Origin: Novosphingobium sp. PP1Y
GTDB lineage: Bacteria > Pseudomonadota > Alphaproteobacteria > Sphingomonadales > Sphingomonadaceae
Length of the DNA stretch: 64,000 nt
Assembly (NCBI RefSeq): GCF_000253255.1
Contig: NC_015583.1
Coordinates: 620,001 to 684,000 of the forward strand
Reading direction: 5' to 3'
The notes below the pieces were generated by a model, which was given only the letters and a program-made list of their open reading frames with translations, searched no databases and was not told the DNA's origin. How positions within the stretch are numbered: position 1 is the stretch's first letter; each line of letters starts with the position of its first letter. Both the position numbers and the translations under genes were made by a program. Below, piece after piece: positions 1-9,188 of the stretch.

Positions 1-1050
1 GCTGACATTGGTGCGGCTGCCCAGGAACAACGCCCCGTAGTTGGTCATGTGCTTGAGGAAGTAATCCGGCTCGGCTGTCATGACCTGCACGTGTTCTGAC
101 GCGATCTCGTCGGCGATCCGAACCATCTCGTCGTAGCTGTCGGCGACTATCACTTCGCCAAAGCTGTCCCAGGCCTTGCGGGCATGGTCGGCGGTGGGAA
201 GGATCTGCAGCAGGCGCTCGATCTCGGCCATCGTCTCGCGGGCGAACTTCTCGGAATTGGTAAGGAGCACGCCGGGGCTGTCGGGGCCGTGCTCGACCTG
301 GCCGAGGATGTCGGTTGCGGCGATCTCGGGATCGCAGCCCACGTCATCGGCAATGACCAGCGTCTCGGTCGGGCCGGCGAACAGGTCGATGCCGACACGG
401 CCGTAGAGCTGGCGCTTGGCTTCGGCGACGAAGGCGTTGCCCGGGCCCACCAGGATATCGACCGGATCGATCGACTGCGTGCCCAGCGCCATTGCGCCCA
501 CGGCCTGGATGCCGCCCAGCGCATAGATCGCATCGGCGCCGGCCATGGCCTGCGCGGCCACGATCGCGCGTGCGGGCCGACCCTGGAACGGCGGCGCGCA
601 AGTGATGACACGCTTCACGCCCGCGACCTTGGCGGTGATCACGCTCATGTGCGCAGAAGCCAGGAGCGGATACTTGCCACCCGGCACGTAGCAGCCGGCG
701 GAATTGAGCGGGATGTTCTTGTGACCGAGCACGACGCCGGGCATCGTCTCGACTTCGACGTCCTTCATCGAATTGCGCTGGATCTGCGCGAAGTTCTTCA
801 CCTGAGCCTGGGCGAATTCGATGTCCTTGCGCTCCTGCGCGGTAAGGCTGTCGACGCAGGCGTCGATCTCAGCCTGCGAGAGGCGGTAGTCTTCGCGGTC
901 CCACCCGTCGAACCTGTTCGACATTTCACGCACGGCTTCGTCGCCGCGCTTCTCGATGTCCGCCAGTGCCGCTTCGACGATGTCGCGAACCTTGCGGTCA
1001 GCATCTGCCTTCGCTTCCGCCGATGCACCGCGCTTGAGCCAGATGGCCAT
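1..1050 (-). CDS. Histidinol dehydrogenase family protein (3' end cut by window edge)
   Basis: About 350 residues are visible; the C-terminus lies beyond the left edge. The chain has HisD hallmarks: YVPGGKYPL near residues 121-129, VGPGN near 201-205, the metal-ligand segment GQVEHGPDS (Q251, H254), and a later E-H pair in ASEHVQV matching the catalytic Glu-His of histidinol dehydrogenase. The ATG at 1050 is preceded by GGGAGATAACTG. HisD oxidises L-histidinol to histidine with NAD and Zn. No other his gene is nearby and the surroundings are catabolic, so this may be a HisD paralogue acting on another amino alcohol or on a sulfonated diol, as described for HpsN-type enzymes. Family certain, substrate unknown. 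Confidence 0.85.
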   Translation of the reverse strand, partial: MAIWLKRGASAEAKADADRKVRDIVEAALADIEKRGDEAVREMSNRFDGWDREDYRLSQAEIDACVDSLTAQERKDIEFAQAQVKNFAQIQRNSMKDVEVETMPGVVLGHKNIPLNSAGCYVPGGKYPLLASAHMSVITAKVAGVKRVITCAPPFQGRPARAIVAAQAMAGADAIYALGGIQAVGAMALGTQSIDPVDILVGPGNAFVAEAKRQLYGRVGIDLFAGPTETLVIADDVGCDPEIAATDILGQVEHGPDSPGVLLTNSEKFARETMAEIERLLQILPTADHARKAWDSFGEVIVADSYDEMVRIADEIASEHVQVMTAEPDYFLKHMTNYGALFLGSRTNVS

Positions 1051-1206
1051 CAGTTATCTCCCGGGAAATCTCGTGAACCGGGCCCTTGCATAGCTCACTG
1101 GCGACGCGAAAATATGCATGACCGTCGCAAGTTATCGATGGGCGACTATTGATGTTATGCCGTTGTTGCCTGGGGCGGACCCGGCTAACCGGATTTCCAG
1201 GCAAGA

Positions 1207-1320
1207 ATGAAAGGAGGCCGCGCCCATGCGACCGATGTGTTCCCCGGTCAGCTCGATGTCGCCGATCTGCTCGCTCTCCTGCCGTTCGGCGTTCTTGAAC
1301 AGAAGGTGATGAGAACATGA
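1207..1320 (+). CDS. Possible 37-aa small protein coupled to the cupin gene
   Basis: The ORF runs from ATG 1207 to a TGA that overlaps the ATG of the following cupin gene (ATGA at 1317-1320). Third codon positions are mostly G or C and the middle (DVFPGQLDVADLLALLPFG) reads like real protein. It could be a small protein, a translational coupler, or the tail of a decayed gene. A competing 27-aa Cys-containing ORF at 1226-1309 has a better Shine-Dalgarno (AAGGAGG), so the real product is unclear. No function is assigned. Confidence 0.35.
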   Translation: MKGGRAHATDVFPGQLDVADLLALLPFGVLEQKVMRT

Positions 1321-1865
1321 GCGAAGTCCTTTCCGATTCCGGTTTGCCGCCGGTGCAGCGCGTGGTCACCGGTCATGACGAGAACGGCCGCGCAGTTTTC
1401 CGTTCCGAGGATTGCGAGCCCACCCGAATGGTGCCTTCCGGCGATGCCTCCTTCCTGACGATCTGGACGACCGCCACGGTGCCAGCGGACAACAACGACG
1501 AGACGGAGGGGCGCGCCCGTGCGACCGGGACAACGCTGGAGGGCGGCTCGGTGATTCGGGTGGTCGACATGCTCCCGGGCAAGCAGAGTCCGATGCACCG
1601 CACCAATTCGATCGACTACGGCATCGTGATGAAGGGCGAGATCGAGCTCGAATTGGAAGATGGCCGCAAGAAGACAATTCGCGAGGGCGGGATAATCGTC
1701 CAGCGCGGAACCAACCATCTCTGGCGCAACACGACCGACGAAGTCTGCCGGATCGCCTTTGTCCTGATCGAGGCGCCCGCCTACCTGCACAACGGGGTGC
1801 CGCTCCATGAAGCCAAGCCCGAGCAGGTCGATCCCGTCTACATCGCGGCTGCCAGCAGGCCCTGA
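1317..1865 (+). CDS. Cupin-domain protein
   Basis: 182 residues with one cupin barrel in the second half: MLPGKQSPMHRTNSIDYGIV corresponds to cupin motif 1, followed by GEIELELEDG and the motif-2-like IIVQRGTNHLWRN with a conserved His. The N-terminal 60 residues (HDENGRAVFRSED..., TIWTT) match the pattern of small sphingomonad and proteobacterial cupins found beside aromatic catabolic genes. Such proteins may be metal-dependent isomerases or dioxygenases, or ligand-binding proteins; the sequence does not decide. Divergent from the HisD-like gene across a 266-bp gap. Confidence 0.8.
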   Translation: MSEVLSDSGLPPVQRVVTGHDENGRAVFRSEDCEPTRMVPSGDASFLTIWTTATVPADNNDETEGRARATGTTLEGGSVIRVVDMLPGKQSPMHRTNSIDYGIVMKGEIELELEDGRKKTIREGGIIVQRGTNHLWRNTTDEVCRIAFVLIEAPAYLHNGVPLHEAKPEQVDPVYIAAASRP

Positions 1866-1976
1866 TCGCCGCTTGTTCGATCTTTCCGGCAAGGCAGCGA
1901 TCGGGCAAGGATTGCGACGGATCAATGATCTGCGATACTTCCTCGCGCAAGAGCAGGGGCGGAGGTTTGTGAAATT

Positions 1977-2402
1977 ATGGTGTATGGGACACGGATCATC
2001 GGTACGGCGGCGCTCTGCGGCATGACCCTGGCTCTGTCGGCAACGGCGGTTATCGCGCAGGAGCGGCCACCCGGCGATGCGCAGGAGCCGGCCACGCCCG
2101 AGGAAATCGTCGTCGAGGCCCCGCGCTCGGTGCCAGCCCGGGTCGAGCGTTCCAGCTCGACCGGCGCGCCGATCATCACCACGACCGTGCGCATTCCGGT
2201 GCTCTACAATGATCTGGACCTGAGCCAGCCTCACGATCAGGACAGGTTCATGACTCGCGTGCGCAGCGTCGCCCGCGACGTGTGCGACGAGCTTGACCGG
2301 ATCTATCCGTTCAATCCGGATCAGGACTGCATGACGCGGGCCCTTGCCAACGGCACGAAAGCCGCCGAGCAGGCGATAGCCGAGGCGCAAACCGTACCAT
2401 AG
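1977..2402 (+). CDS. UrcA-family exported protein
   Basis: 141 residues: an N-terminal signal peptide (hydrophobic stretch about 7-26, cleavage likely after VIAQ), a low-complexity linker, then the UrcA signature. That signature is VLYNDLDLSQPHDQDRF, a small helical segment MTRVRSVARDVCDEL, and a second Cys in PDQDCMTRAL, so the two Cys probably form a disulfide. UrcA proteins are small periplasmic proteins of unknown function, frequent in Caulobacterales and Sphingomonadales. It converges on the sulfatase downstream. Confidence 0.8.
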   Translation: MVYGTRIIGTAALCGMTLALSATAVIAQERPPGDAQEPATPEEIVVEAPRSVPARVERSSSTGAPIITTTVRIPVLYNDLDLSQPHDQDRFMTRVRSVARDVCDELDRIYPFNPDQDCMTRALANGTKAAEQAIAEAQTVP

Positions 2403-2521
2403 AAGCCCCCGCCATGAGCGTGCGCAGGCTGACGGCCGTGCTGAAGTCATTCGCCCGTCGCGGGATCGATGACCGCGCGGGCCTGTGCGATGCTGTTGGC
2501 AGGAAATCCCGCCGCTTCGAC

Positions 2522-4837
2522 CTATTTCCTCTCCGGTAGCGAAATCGTGATGCCGTCTACTGCCGCGCCGGTCATGGGATAGCCGAGGTGATCAGCTTGC
2601 GGATAGGCCGCCACCGCTGATCCGCGATCCCGACCGACATCGAATGTCTCGTCGATTGTATAGACCCCGGTCGTGCTGGCGCGCAGGCGTCCGGCCCCGA
2701 CCTGTTTGCCATCCACGGTCAGCGTGACATCGCCGCCCTTGCCGTAACCACCACCGTCATAGTGGAAATCGACCGCGATAGTGCGCAATCCCGGCTTGAG
2801 CGGTGTGTCGGCCTGAACGTTCAACGTCTGCAGGTCGAACAGGCGATAAGTGAAGACCGGACGTGACTGTTCATCCAGCCAGAGCGACCAGCCCGCCGAA
2901 TGACCGCCCAGCGCACCGATGACGCCCTTCGCTGCCTTGCCGGCTTCAATCTTGGCCTCGATGCGCCACGACTGGTTGGCCATTTTCGGGAGTGCGGATT
3001 CCGGTATGGCCCGCGCCGTTCCGGGATAGGTCACGCTCTTGCGACCCGCCGCCAGTTCGGGGAGGCCGGATCGCAGGTGCTGCCCTTCGATCGGAAGAAC
3101 GTCGTTGCGCGCAGCTTCGGCAAGGAAATCGGCCTGCATCTGTGCCAGCCGGGCCGGCTCGCTGTCGGCGAGGTCAGTTACCTGGGTCGGATCGGCTTGC
3201 AGGTCATAGAGACGCCACTGATCCTTGTCGGGCGAGGGCGCCATGGGATTGAAGCTTTTCCAGGGAAGACGGCCATGATCGGCCGCGGCGAACCAGCCAT
3301 TTTCGTAAAGTGCGCGGCTGCCGAAAACTTCGAAGTACTGCCGCGTGTGCAGCTCCATGGCGCGGGGTTCGTCGAAGCTGTAAATCAGACTGGTGCCGTC
3401 CATTGGTCGCTGGTCCACTCCGTTGACCATTTTGGGCGCGGCAATGCCCGCAGCTTCGAGAATGGTCGGGGCGATGTCGTTGACGTGGCCGAACTGGCTC
3501 CTGCGCTGTCCTTGTTCATCCGGCCCGATCTTCTCCGGCCACGAGATGACGAGCGGATTGCGGATGGCCCCGAGCCATGCGGGCATGGCCTTGCCCCACT
3601 GGAACGGCGTATCTGCGGCCCAGGCCCAGCCGGAATTGATGTGGGTATAGGACCGCACCGTTCCGGCGTCGCCGGTACGGGCGAGCTTGGCCGCTTCGTC
3701 CTGTGGCAGACCGATGAGGGCGCCAAGATAGTTCAGGCTGCCGAGCAGCCCGCCTTCGAGGCTCGCGCCATTGTCGCCCACCACGTAGAATACCAAGGTA
3801 TTGTCGAATTGGCCGTCGTTCTTGAGCGCCTGCAGTACGCGGCCCACTTGCGCGTCGGTGTGGTCGAGAAAGCCGGCATAGGCCTCCATCGTGCGCGCCG
3901 CAAAAGCCTGTTGCTCGCGCGAGAGCGAATCCCATGCCGGAATTTCCGGTGGCCGGGGCGGCATTCTGGCATCGGCCGGGAACAGGCCCATCGCTTTCTG
4001 GCGGGCAAAAGTCTGCTCGCGCAGCTGGTCCCAGCCCATGTCGAAGCGGCCCTTGTACTTCGCGATGTAGGCGTCCGGTGCCTGGATCGGCGCGTGAATG
4101 CCGCCGGTTGCAAGGTAGAGAAAAAAGGGATGGTCGGGCCGCAGCGCCTTCTGTTCGCGCATCCATGCGATCGAGTGGTCCGCCAGGTCTTCGCTCAGGT
4201 GGTAGCCTTCGCGGCGGGGCTGGTCGATCGGGGCGGTTCCTTCATAGAGCGTGGGCGCGAACTGGTCGGTTTCTCCGCCGAGGAAGCCGTAAAAGGTGTC
4301 GAAGCCTTCGCCGGTCGGCCAACGGTCGAAGGGGCCGGCCTGCGAGGCTTCCCAGTCCGGGGTCTGGTGCCATTTGCCGAAGGCGCCGGTTGCATAGCCG
4401 CGCTGGCGCAAGACTTCGGCGATTGTGGCCGTGTCCTTGCGATGGAAGCCCGAATAGCCGAGCCGCGCATCGGCCGAGTTCATGACTGCGCCTATGCCCG
4501 AGGCGTGCGCATTGCGGCCGGTCAGCAGCGAAGCGCGCGTGGGCGAACAGATCGCGGTCGTGTGAAAGCGTGTGTAACTCAGGCCTCGTTTCGCCAAGGC
4601 ATCCAGCGCGGGCGTTGCGACGGGGCCTCCGAAAGTGCTCGCCGATCCCCAGCCGACGTCATCCAACAGGATTACAACGACATTGGGTGCTCCCGCGGGC
4701 ACCTGGCGCACGAATTCGGGCGGCGCTGTCGGCGGCACACCTTGTGCGAAGGCACCGATGGGCAGGGCGAGGCCGCAAGCGCCGGCCAGCAGGAAGGGTA
4801 GCGTGCGGCGCGTGGCACCTTGGATCTTCGTCGCCAT
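2522..4837 (-). CDS. Exported arylsulfatase
   Basis: 771 residues. A signal peptide (about 1-32, ending AFAQ) is followed by a type I sulfatase domain: metal-binding ILLDDVG (D59, D60), then the formylglycine motif CSPTR with Cys97 inside CSPTRASLLTGRN, and the conserved GKWH segment. The last 200 residues form a beta-rich tail (SWRIEAKIEAG..., VTLTVDGKQVG) resembling a LamG/concanavalin-like sandwich, as in other long periplasmic arylsulfatases. Cys97 must be converted to formylglycine by a sulfatase-modifying enzyme, not encoded here. It should hydrolyse sulfate esters in the periplasm; substrate unknown. It lies downstream of the TetR-type gene and a second, related sulfatase on the same strand. 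Confidence 0.93.
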   Translation of the reverse strand: MATKIQGATRRTLPFLLAGACGLALPIGAFAQGVPPTAPPEFVRQVPAGAPNVVVILLDDVGWGSASTFGGPVATPALDALAKRGLSYTRFHTTAICSPTRASLLTGRNAHASGIGAVMNSADARLGYSGFHRKDTATIAEVLRQRGYATGAFGKWHQTPDWEASQAGPFDRWPTGEGFDTFYGFLGGETDQFAPTLYEGTAPIDQPRREGYHLSEDLADHSIAWMREQKALRPDHPFFLYLATGGIHAPIQAPDAYIAKYKGRFDMGWDQLREQTFARQKAMGLFPADARMPPRPPEIPAWDSLSREQQAFAARTMEAYAGFLDHTDAQVGRVLQALKNDGQFDNTLVFYVVGDNGASLEGGLLGSLNYLGALIGLPQDEAAKLARTGDAGTVRSYTHINSGWAWAADTPFQWGKAMPAWLGAIRNPLVISWPEKIGPDEQGQRRSQFGHVNDIAPTILEAAGIAAPKMVNGVDQRPMDGTSLIYSFDEPRAMELHTRQYFEVFGSRALYENGWFAAADHGRLPWKSFNPMAPSPDKDQWRLYDLQADPTQVTDLADSEPARLAQMQADFLAEAARNDVLPIEGQHLRSGLPELAAGRKSVTYPGTARAIPESALPKMANQSWRIEAKIEAGKAAKGVIGALGGHSAGWSLWLDEQSRPVFTYRLFDLQTLNVQADTPLKPGLRTIAVDFHYDGGGYGKGGDVTLTVDGKQVGAGRLRASTTGVYTIDETFDVGRDRGSAVAAYPQADHLGYPMTGAAVDGITISLPERK

Positions 4838-4887
4838 GTCTCTCCTCGATGATTCCTCTGATTATTTCTGTCGCGCCCTGTCCCGGT

Positions 4888-6165
4888 TCAGCGATTTACT
4901 GCCCTGGGCGGCGAGGCGAGCCCGTGGAGGAACAGTCTTGCGCATTCGTTCGAATAGATGTCGCGCTTCGCGGGTTCTGGAACTGTGGTGAAGGTCAGGA
5001 AGCGCGCCGCGAATGTCGCCAGGACGTAAAAGGCCCGGATTGCAGCCGAATTCGGTCGAGGGAGGCCGTGTATTGCCAGGAGCTCCGTCAGCGCCCTGCC
5101 CGAGACGGCAACACGCACGTCATGCCAGCGGGCGGCAAGGTCGGGGACGAGGTCGCTCTCCTGGATCAGGAGGCGATGCAGGCCGATATTTTCAGGCATG
5201 AGATGCCAATCGAGGACCTGCCTGGCGAGCGCGGTGAGGGCGGTCTCCGCATCGCTCGCCACGTCCAACTGCAATACCACCTGGCTCGTCGCGTGGATCT
5301 CGCGTTCGACGACATGGCGCAGGAGATTTTCCTTGCTGCTGAAATGCCGGTAGACGGTAGCCGTACTGGACTGCGCGGCAGAAGCAGCCCGATTGATTTT
5401 CGCAGCCGGAAAGCCATGCTCGAGAAATTCGGTCAGTACGGCGTCCATCAGGCGCTGGACCTTTTCGGAAGAGAGCCGGACGGCAACGTTGCTTTCGATC
5501 GCAGGGGGGCGGGATGCATCCGCCAGGATCGCAGGGTCCAGGTCGTCGGTGTTGGCCATGCCTGCATAGCCGTGCAGGAACAGCTCGATCGCGGACCGGA
5601 CGATTGCCTTGCGCGCCTGGTCTGCGGGTAGCGGCGTTCCCAGGAAGTATCGGCTGCCCTCGACCGCGAGGCCGCCGAAACGGCTCGCGGTCAGGATCGG
5701 ATCGGCGGGCTGCAGGGCGCCCTTGTTCATCTGCACTTCGAGGTAGTCGGCCAACTTTCGCGACCTGGCGATACGGTCTTCGTGAAGATCGTCGGCCAGT
5801 TCCGGAAAATGGGTGGCGGCGACGATGTTGGCCCGGAACAGTCCGAAGTTCACGGGTTCGGCAAAGCCCCTGAAGAGACCTTCGCCGAAGTCGGACAATG
5901 TCTGCTCGAGGTTCATCGAGGGCTCGACGAATGCAAGCCCGGAGTGGCCCTTGTCGAGCGCGTCGCGCACGGCAGCCTCGAACAGCGCTTGCTTGTTCGG
6001 GAACAGCTCGTAGATGCTCTGCTTGCTCATGTGAGCGGTGGCAGCGATCTGATCGACGCTTGTCCGCTCGAAGCCGGTGTCCAGGAACACTTCGCCTGCC
6101 GCCTTCAGGATCTTTGCGCGGTTTGCCGTCAGCCTGTCGGACTTGCGATCATGATTCTCATTCAT
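4888..6165 (-). CDS. Tandem TetR regulator (two complete TetR units in one chain)
   Basis: 425 residues from ATG 6165, chosen because AGGAACCGGCTC precedes it and because an earlier start would run into the upstream sulfatase. Residues 15-65 form a TetR helix-turn-helix (ILKAAGEVFLDTGFERTSVD, then MSKQSIYELFPNKQALF). A ligand-domain-like helical region extends to about 205. A second TetR DNA-binding unit begins near 233 (VQRLMDAVLTEFLEHGFPAA, then STATVYRHFSSKENLL) with its own C-terminal domain. Most TetR proteins are about 200 residues and dimerise; this is a covalent pair of two diverged units. Its position between two sulfatases suggests it controls them. Confidence 0.88.
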   Translation of the reverse strand: MNENHDRKSDRLTANRAKILKAAGEVFLDTGFERTSVDQIAATAHMSKQSIYELFPNKQALFEAAVRDALDKGHSGLAFVEPSMNLEQTLSDFGEGLFRGFAEPVNFGLFRANIVAATHFPELADDLHEDRIARSRKLADYLEVQMNKGALQPADPILTASRFGGLAVEGSRYFLGTPLPADQARKAIVRSAIELFLHGYAGMANTDDLDPAILADASRPPAIESNVAVRLSSEKVQRLMDAVLTEFLEHGFPAAKINRAASAAQSSTATVYRHFSSKENLLRHVVEREIHATSQVVLQLDVASDAETALTALARQVLDWHLMPENIGLHRLLIQESDLVPDLAARWHDVRVAVSGRALTELLAIHGLPRPNSAAIRAFYVLATFAARFLTFTTVPEPAKRDIYSNECARLFLHGLASPPRAVNR

Positions 6166-6199
6166 GAGCCGGTTCCTAGCAACGAAACTGTCCCGTGCG

Positions 6200-8557
6200 T
6201 CAATGCGCTGCCACTGGACCCGGCACGCCGTGCTTGCCCGGTTCGACATCGACCCGGATGATGCGGCCGGTGAACTTGCCGCCCGGCGCATAGTCGTCGG
6301 TTACGGGCGTGTCGGCATCGAATCCGATGTCGAGCGTGTCGGTCATTTCCGGAAGCTTGGAGATCGTCCGCGTAATCCGTCCCCGAGCTATCTCGCGGTC
6401 GTCAGCGCGAATGATCATCTCGCCGCCTGCATTGGCGCCGCCGTCATAGGCAAAGTCGAAGACGAGTTTGGTCATGCCTGCTTGCAGGGGACGCTTCGCG
6501 GCTACCCGCGATTGGTCTCCGGCCAGTTGCGAGGCCGCCATCAGGGCGACAGGGCGGCCATCCTTGAGGTAGAAGCTCCAGCCACCGAAACGGCTGCCGA
6601 GCGACAGCACGGCGCCATTGGCAGCTTCAGGCAATTCGATCTGTGCGGTTATGCGGAAACTGCGCGCCAGCAGCCCGGCGGTATTGACCGAAGGGATGCT
6701 GGTTCCGGCACCCCAATACGTATAATCGCTGTGTTGCGGGTGCTGGGCCTGCGCTGCACCGAAGCGCGCTAGCGTCAACCTGTCGTCCAGTGGATAGACG
6801 TAGTTCTTCTCGGCCTCGTTGCGGAACAGAGCCTGCATTTCCTTCAGTCTTCCCGGCTCGCGCGATGCAAGGTCGTACGCCTGCGAGAAGTCATGCTGCA
6901 AATCGTACAGTTCCCAGGCATAGTCGGTCGGCAGCTTCGATCCGTCTCCGCGTTTCCAGGGCTTGTTGACGGGCGTAGTGCTCGCCAGCCAGCCATGTTC
7001 ATAGATGGCGCGGTTGCCCATCATCTCGAAATACTGGCGCTCATGGCGCTCGGGCGCGGAGGGGGCATCGAAGCTGTAGGTGAAGCTGATACCGTCCATG
7101 CGCTGCTGGTCCACGCCATTGACCCGTTGGGGTGCCGACACACCGGTTGCCTCGAGGATCGTGGGAACGATGTCGGTGACATGCGTGAACTGCGACCGGA
7201 TGCCGCGATCCCGTATATGGTCGGGCCACGAGACGACAAGGCCGTTACGGGTGCCGCCAAGGTGCGAAGCGTATTGCTTGAAAAGACGAAACGGCGCGTT
7301 GGTCGCCCAGGCCCAGCCATATCCGTAATTCGAAATGGTCTGCGGACCGCCGACCTGGTCGAGATTGGCCAGCAGCGACTGCAAGTCTTCGGGCATGCCA
7401 TTGGCGAAGGCAGCCATCGGGTTCGTACTGCCGTTCGGGCCGGCTTCGGCCGCAGCACCGTTGTCTCCTTCGATGAACATGACCAGCGTATTGTGGCTCT
7501 CGCCCATGCGGTCGAGTTCGTCGAGCACCCGGCCGATCTGATCGTCCTGATAGGCAAGCATCCCGGCATAGGCCTCCATCATCCGCGCATTGATCCTGCG
7601 CTCATCCGGGCTCAGATCTTGCCAGGCGGTGATGCCTTCCGGCCTTGCCGTATTGACGGTGCCGCGCGGAATGATTCCCATCTTGAGCTGCCGCGCGTAG
7701 GTTTCGGCGCGCACTGTATCCCATCCCTTGTCGAACTTTCCGCTGAACTTCGCGATCCAGTCTGCCGGCGCCTGTACCGGGGCATGGGTGGAGCCGGTGG
7801 CGTAATAGACGAAGAACGGCTTGTCCGGCGCAGCGGATTTCTGGTTATGGATCCAGTGGATCGCCTCGTCTGCAAGCGACTTGTCCAGCACACCCTCGCT
7901 GAGCGTTGGGATGGAGGTCGTGCCGCGATAGAGGGCAGGCGTGAACTGGTTGGTCTCGGCCGCCATGAAGCCGTAGAAGTATTCAAAGCCCAGTCCCGTC
8001 GGCCAAAGATCGAAAGGACCCGCCGGAGACACGTCGGCTTCCGGCGCATTGTGATGCTTGCCGAACATGGCGGTGTTGTAGCCGTTCTGGCGCAGGACTT
8101 CGGCTATCGTGGCCGCACTTTTCGGCATGATGTTGTCATAGCCGGGAAATCCGGTGGAGAGATTGGCAACGATGCCGTTACCGACGGCATGATGGTTGCG
8201 CCCGGTCAGCAGAGCTGCGCGAGTCGGCGAACACATCGCCGTGGTGTGAAAGCGATTATAGATGAGGCCGCGTGTGGCCAGCCGGTCGAGATTGGGCGTC
8301 GGGATCGGCCCTCCGAACGTCGAGGCTGCGCCAAAGCCGACGTCGTCAGTCATGATCAGCAGGACGTTGGGCGCACCCTTCGGGGCAACCGGTCGCTTGG
8401 GAAATGCAGGAACCGAGTCGGCATACGTTTCGCCGATCTTGCCCGCAAAGGGGGCTTCCGGATCGGGTAGCACCGATTGAGCCGCAGCGGGCGCGGATCC
8501 GGCTAGAACAAGGGCAAGGGAGCCGAATCTGCAAATCTTGAAGCGCCCTTTGCTCAT
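6200..8557 (-). CDS. Exported arylsulfatase, paralogue of the gene at 2522-4837
   Basis: 785 residues from ATG 8557, preceded by GGAGGGGCAGAGG. A signal peptide (about 1-27, SAPAAAQ) leads into the sulfatase core with IMTDDVG (D71, D72) and the formylglycine motif CSPTR (Cys109) in CSPTRAALLTGRN. The C-terminal beta-sandwich-like tail matches its neighbour (FRITAQIELPEA...), so the two genes are likely an old duplication with different substrate preferences. It is transcribed with the tandem TetR gene, 34 bp upstream of that start. Sulfate-ester hydrolysis in the periplasm is expected; a sulfated aryl or steroid substrate is a guess. Confidence 0.93.
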   Translation of the reverse strand: MSKGRFKICRFGSLALVLAGSAPAAAQSVLPDPEAPFAGKIGETYADSVPAFPKRPVAPKGAPNVLLIMTDDVGFGAASTFGGPIPTPNLDRLATRGLIYNRFHTTAMCSPTRAALLTGRNHHAVGNGIVANLSTGFPGYDNIMPKSAATIAEVLRQNGYNTAMFGKHHNAPEADVSPAGPFDLWPTGLGFEYFYGFMAAETNQFTPALYRGTTSIPTLSEGVLDKSLADEAIHWIHNQKSAAPDKPFFVYYATGSTHAPVQAPADWIAKFSGKFDKGWDTVRAETYARQLKMGIIPRGTVNTARPEGITAWQDLSPDERRINARMMEAYAGMLAYQDDQIGRVLDELDRMGESHNTLVMFIEGDNGAAAEAGPNGSTNPMAAFANGMPEDLQSLLANLDQVGGPQTISNYGYGWAWATNAPFRLFKQYASHLGGTRNGLVVSWPDHIRDRGIRSQFTHVTDIVPTILEATGVSAPQRVNGVDQQRMDGISFTYSFDAPSAPERHERQYFEMMGNRAIYEHGWLASTTPVNKPWKRGDGSKLPTDYAWELYDLQHDFSQAYDLASREPGRLKEMQALFRNEAEKNYVYPLDDRLTLARFGAAQAQHPQHSDYTYWGAGTSIPSVNTAGLLARSFRITAQIELPEAANGAVLSLGSRFGGWSFYLKDGRPVALMAASQLAGDQSRVAAKRPLQAGMTKLVFDFAYDGGANAGGEMIIRADDREIARGRITRTISKLPEMTDTLDIGFDADTPVTDDYAPGGKFTGRIIRVDVEPGKHGVPGPVAAH

Positions 8558-8675
8558 CCTCTGCCCCTCCAGTCCAGCGCAATTTTTGTACGATTCATTT
8601 TCGTACGATTTGCGTCTGTACGGCTTAATTTCGGACAATACAAGGGCTGCAAATGGTCGCCTGAAGGAATTTGAC

Positions 8676-8900
8676 ATGCTGAAATCCGAATCACGTGTTC
8701 AGCTCGCACGCGCCTTCATCCAAACGCGGTACGGCGACGACTGCGAAGCCATCGCGGCTCAGGTCCTGCCGGACGTCCCGATTCAGGAGGCTGCCCAGCA
8801 ATTGCAGAGCTGGAACCTTTTTCCGATTCTCCGTCCGGGAGGCGCCTCGATCACTTCGCCGGATATCGTGTTCAGCGAGCCGCCACGCGTGGAAGCCTGA
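8676..8900 (+). CDS. Small protein of unknown function (74 aa)
   Basis: Starts at ATG 8676 with GAAGGAATTTGAC upstream. The product is soluble with no signal peptide: an N-terminal helical part (VQLARAFIQTRYGDDCEAIAA) followed by QSWNLFPILRPGG. I do not recognise the family. It diverges from the sulfatase gene (119-bp gap) and is followed after 26 bp by another small ORF on the same strand, so the two may be co-transcribed. Confidence 0.5.
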   Translation: MLKSESRVQLARAFIQTRYGDDCEAIAAQVLPDVPIQEAAQQLQSWNLFPILRPGGASITSPDIVFSEPPRVEA

Positions 8901-8926
8901 CGAGTGCGAATTCGAAAGATCGTGTC

Positions 8927-9142
8927 GTGACGGGCCGGCTTGAAGCAGTCCGCCTGACTGCAGCGCATGAGGGCGAAGCGGCTTTTGCTATCAAAATCCG
9001 CTTCGCCAATGGCGGATGCTCGCAAGTTCAAATTCAAGGGAAGGACGTTGCGAAAATACTTTCCCGGGCCCGAATGGATTGCGCTCAGGCGTTTGTCGGG
9101 CAGACTTGCAAGATATTGAAAGTCGATATGGCCGGGCTATGA
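8927..9142 (+). CDS. Small protein of unknown function (71 aa)
   Basis: GTG start at 8927; ribosome-binding site weak. The sequence alternates beta-like stretches (AAFAIKIRFANGG, CSQVQIQ) with a helical tail and has three Cys. No family recognised. Its only support is its placement 26 bp after another small gene and a coding-like composition, so it may not be real. Confidence 0.35.
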   Translation: MTGRLEAVRLTAAHEGEAAFAIKIRFANGGCSQVQIQGKDVAKILSRARMDCAQAFVGQTCKILKVDMAGL

Positions 9143-9188
9143 CCGGTCCGATCAAGGCGTCAAGTTACCGGGCCAGTCATTTGTCGAT

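Noticed and set aside
2900..4801. Long plus-strand ORF (633 aa) opposite the first sulfatase
   Set aside because: It lies antisense to a gene with intact sulfatase motifs, and its composition (Arg, Gly, Ala, His rich) is that of a high-GC shadow frame.
6893..8470. Long plus-strand ORF (525 aa) opposite the second sulfatase
   Set aside because: Antisense shadow of a well supported gene; no recognisable domain.
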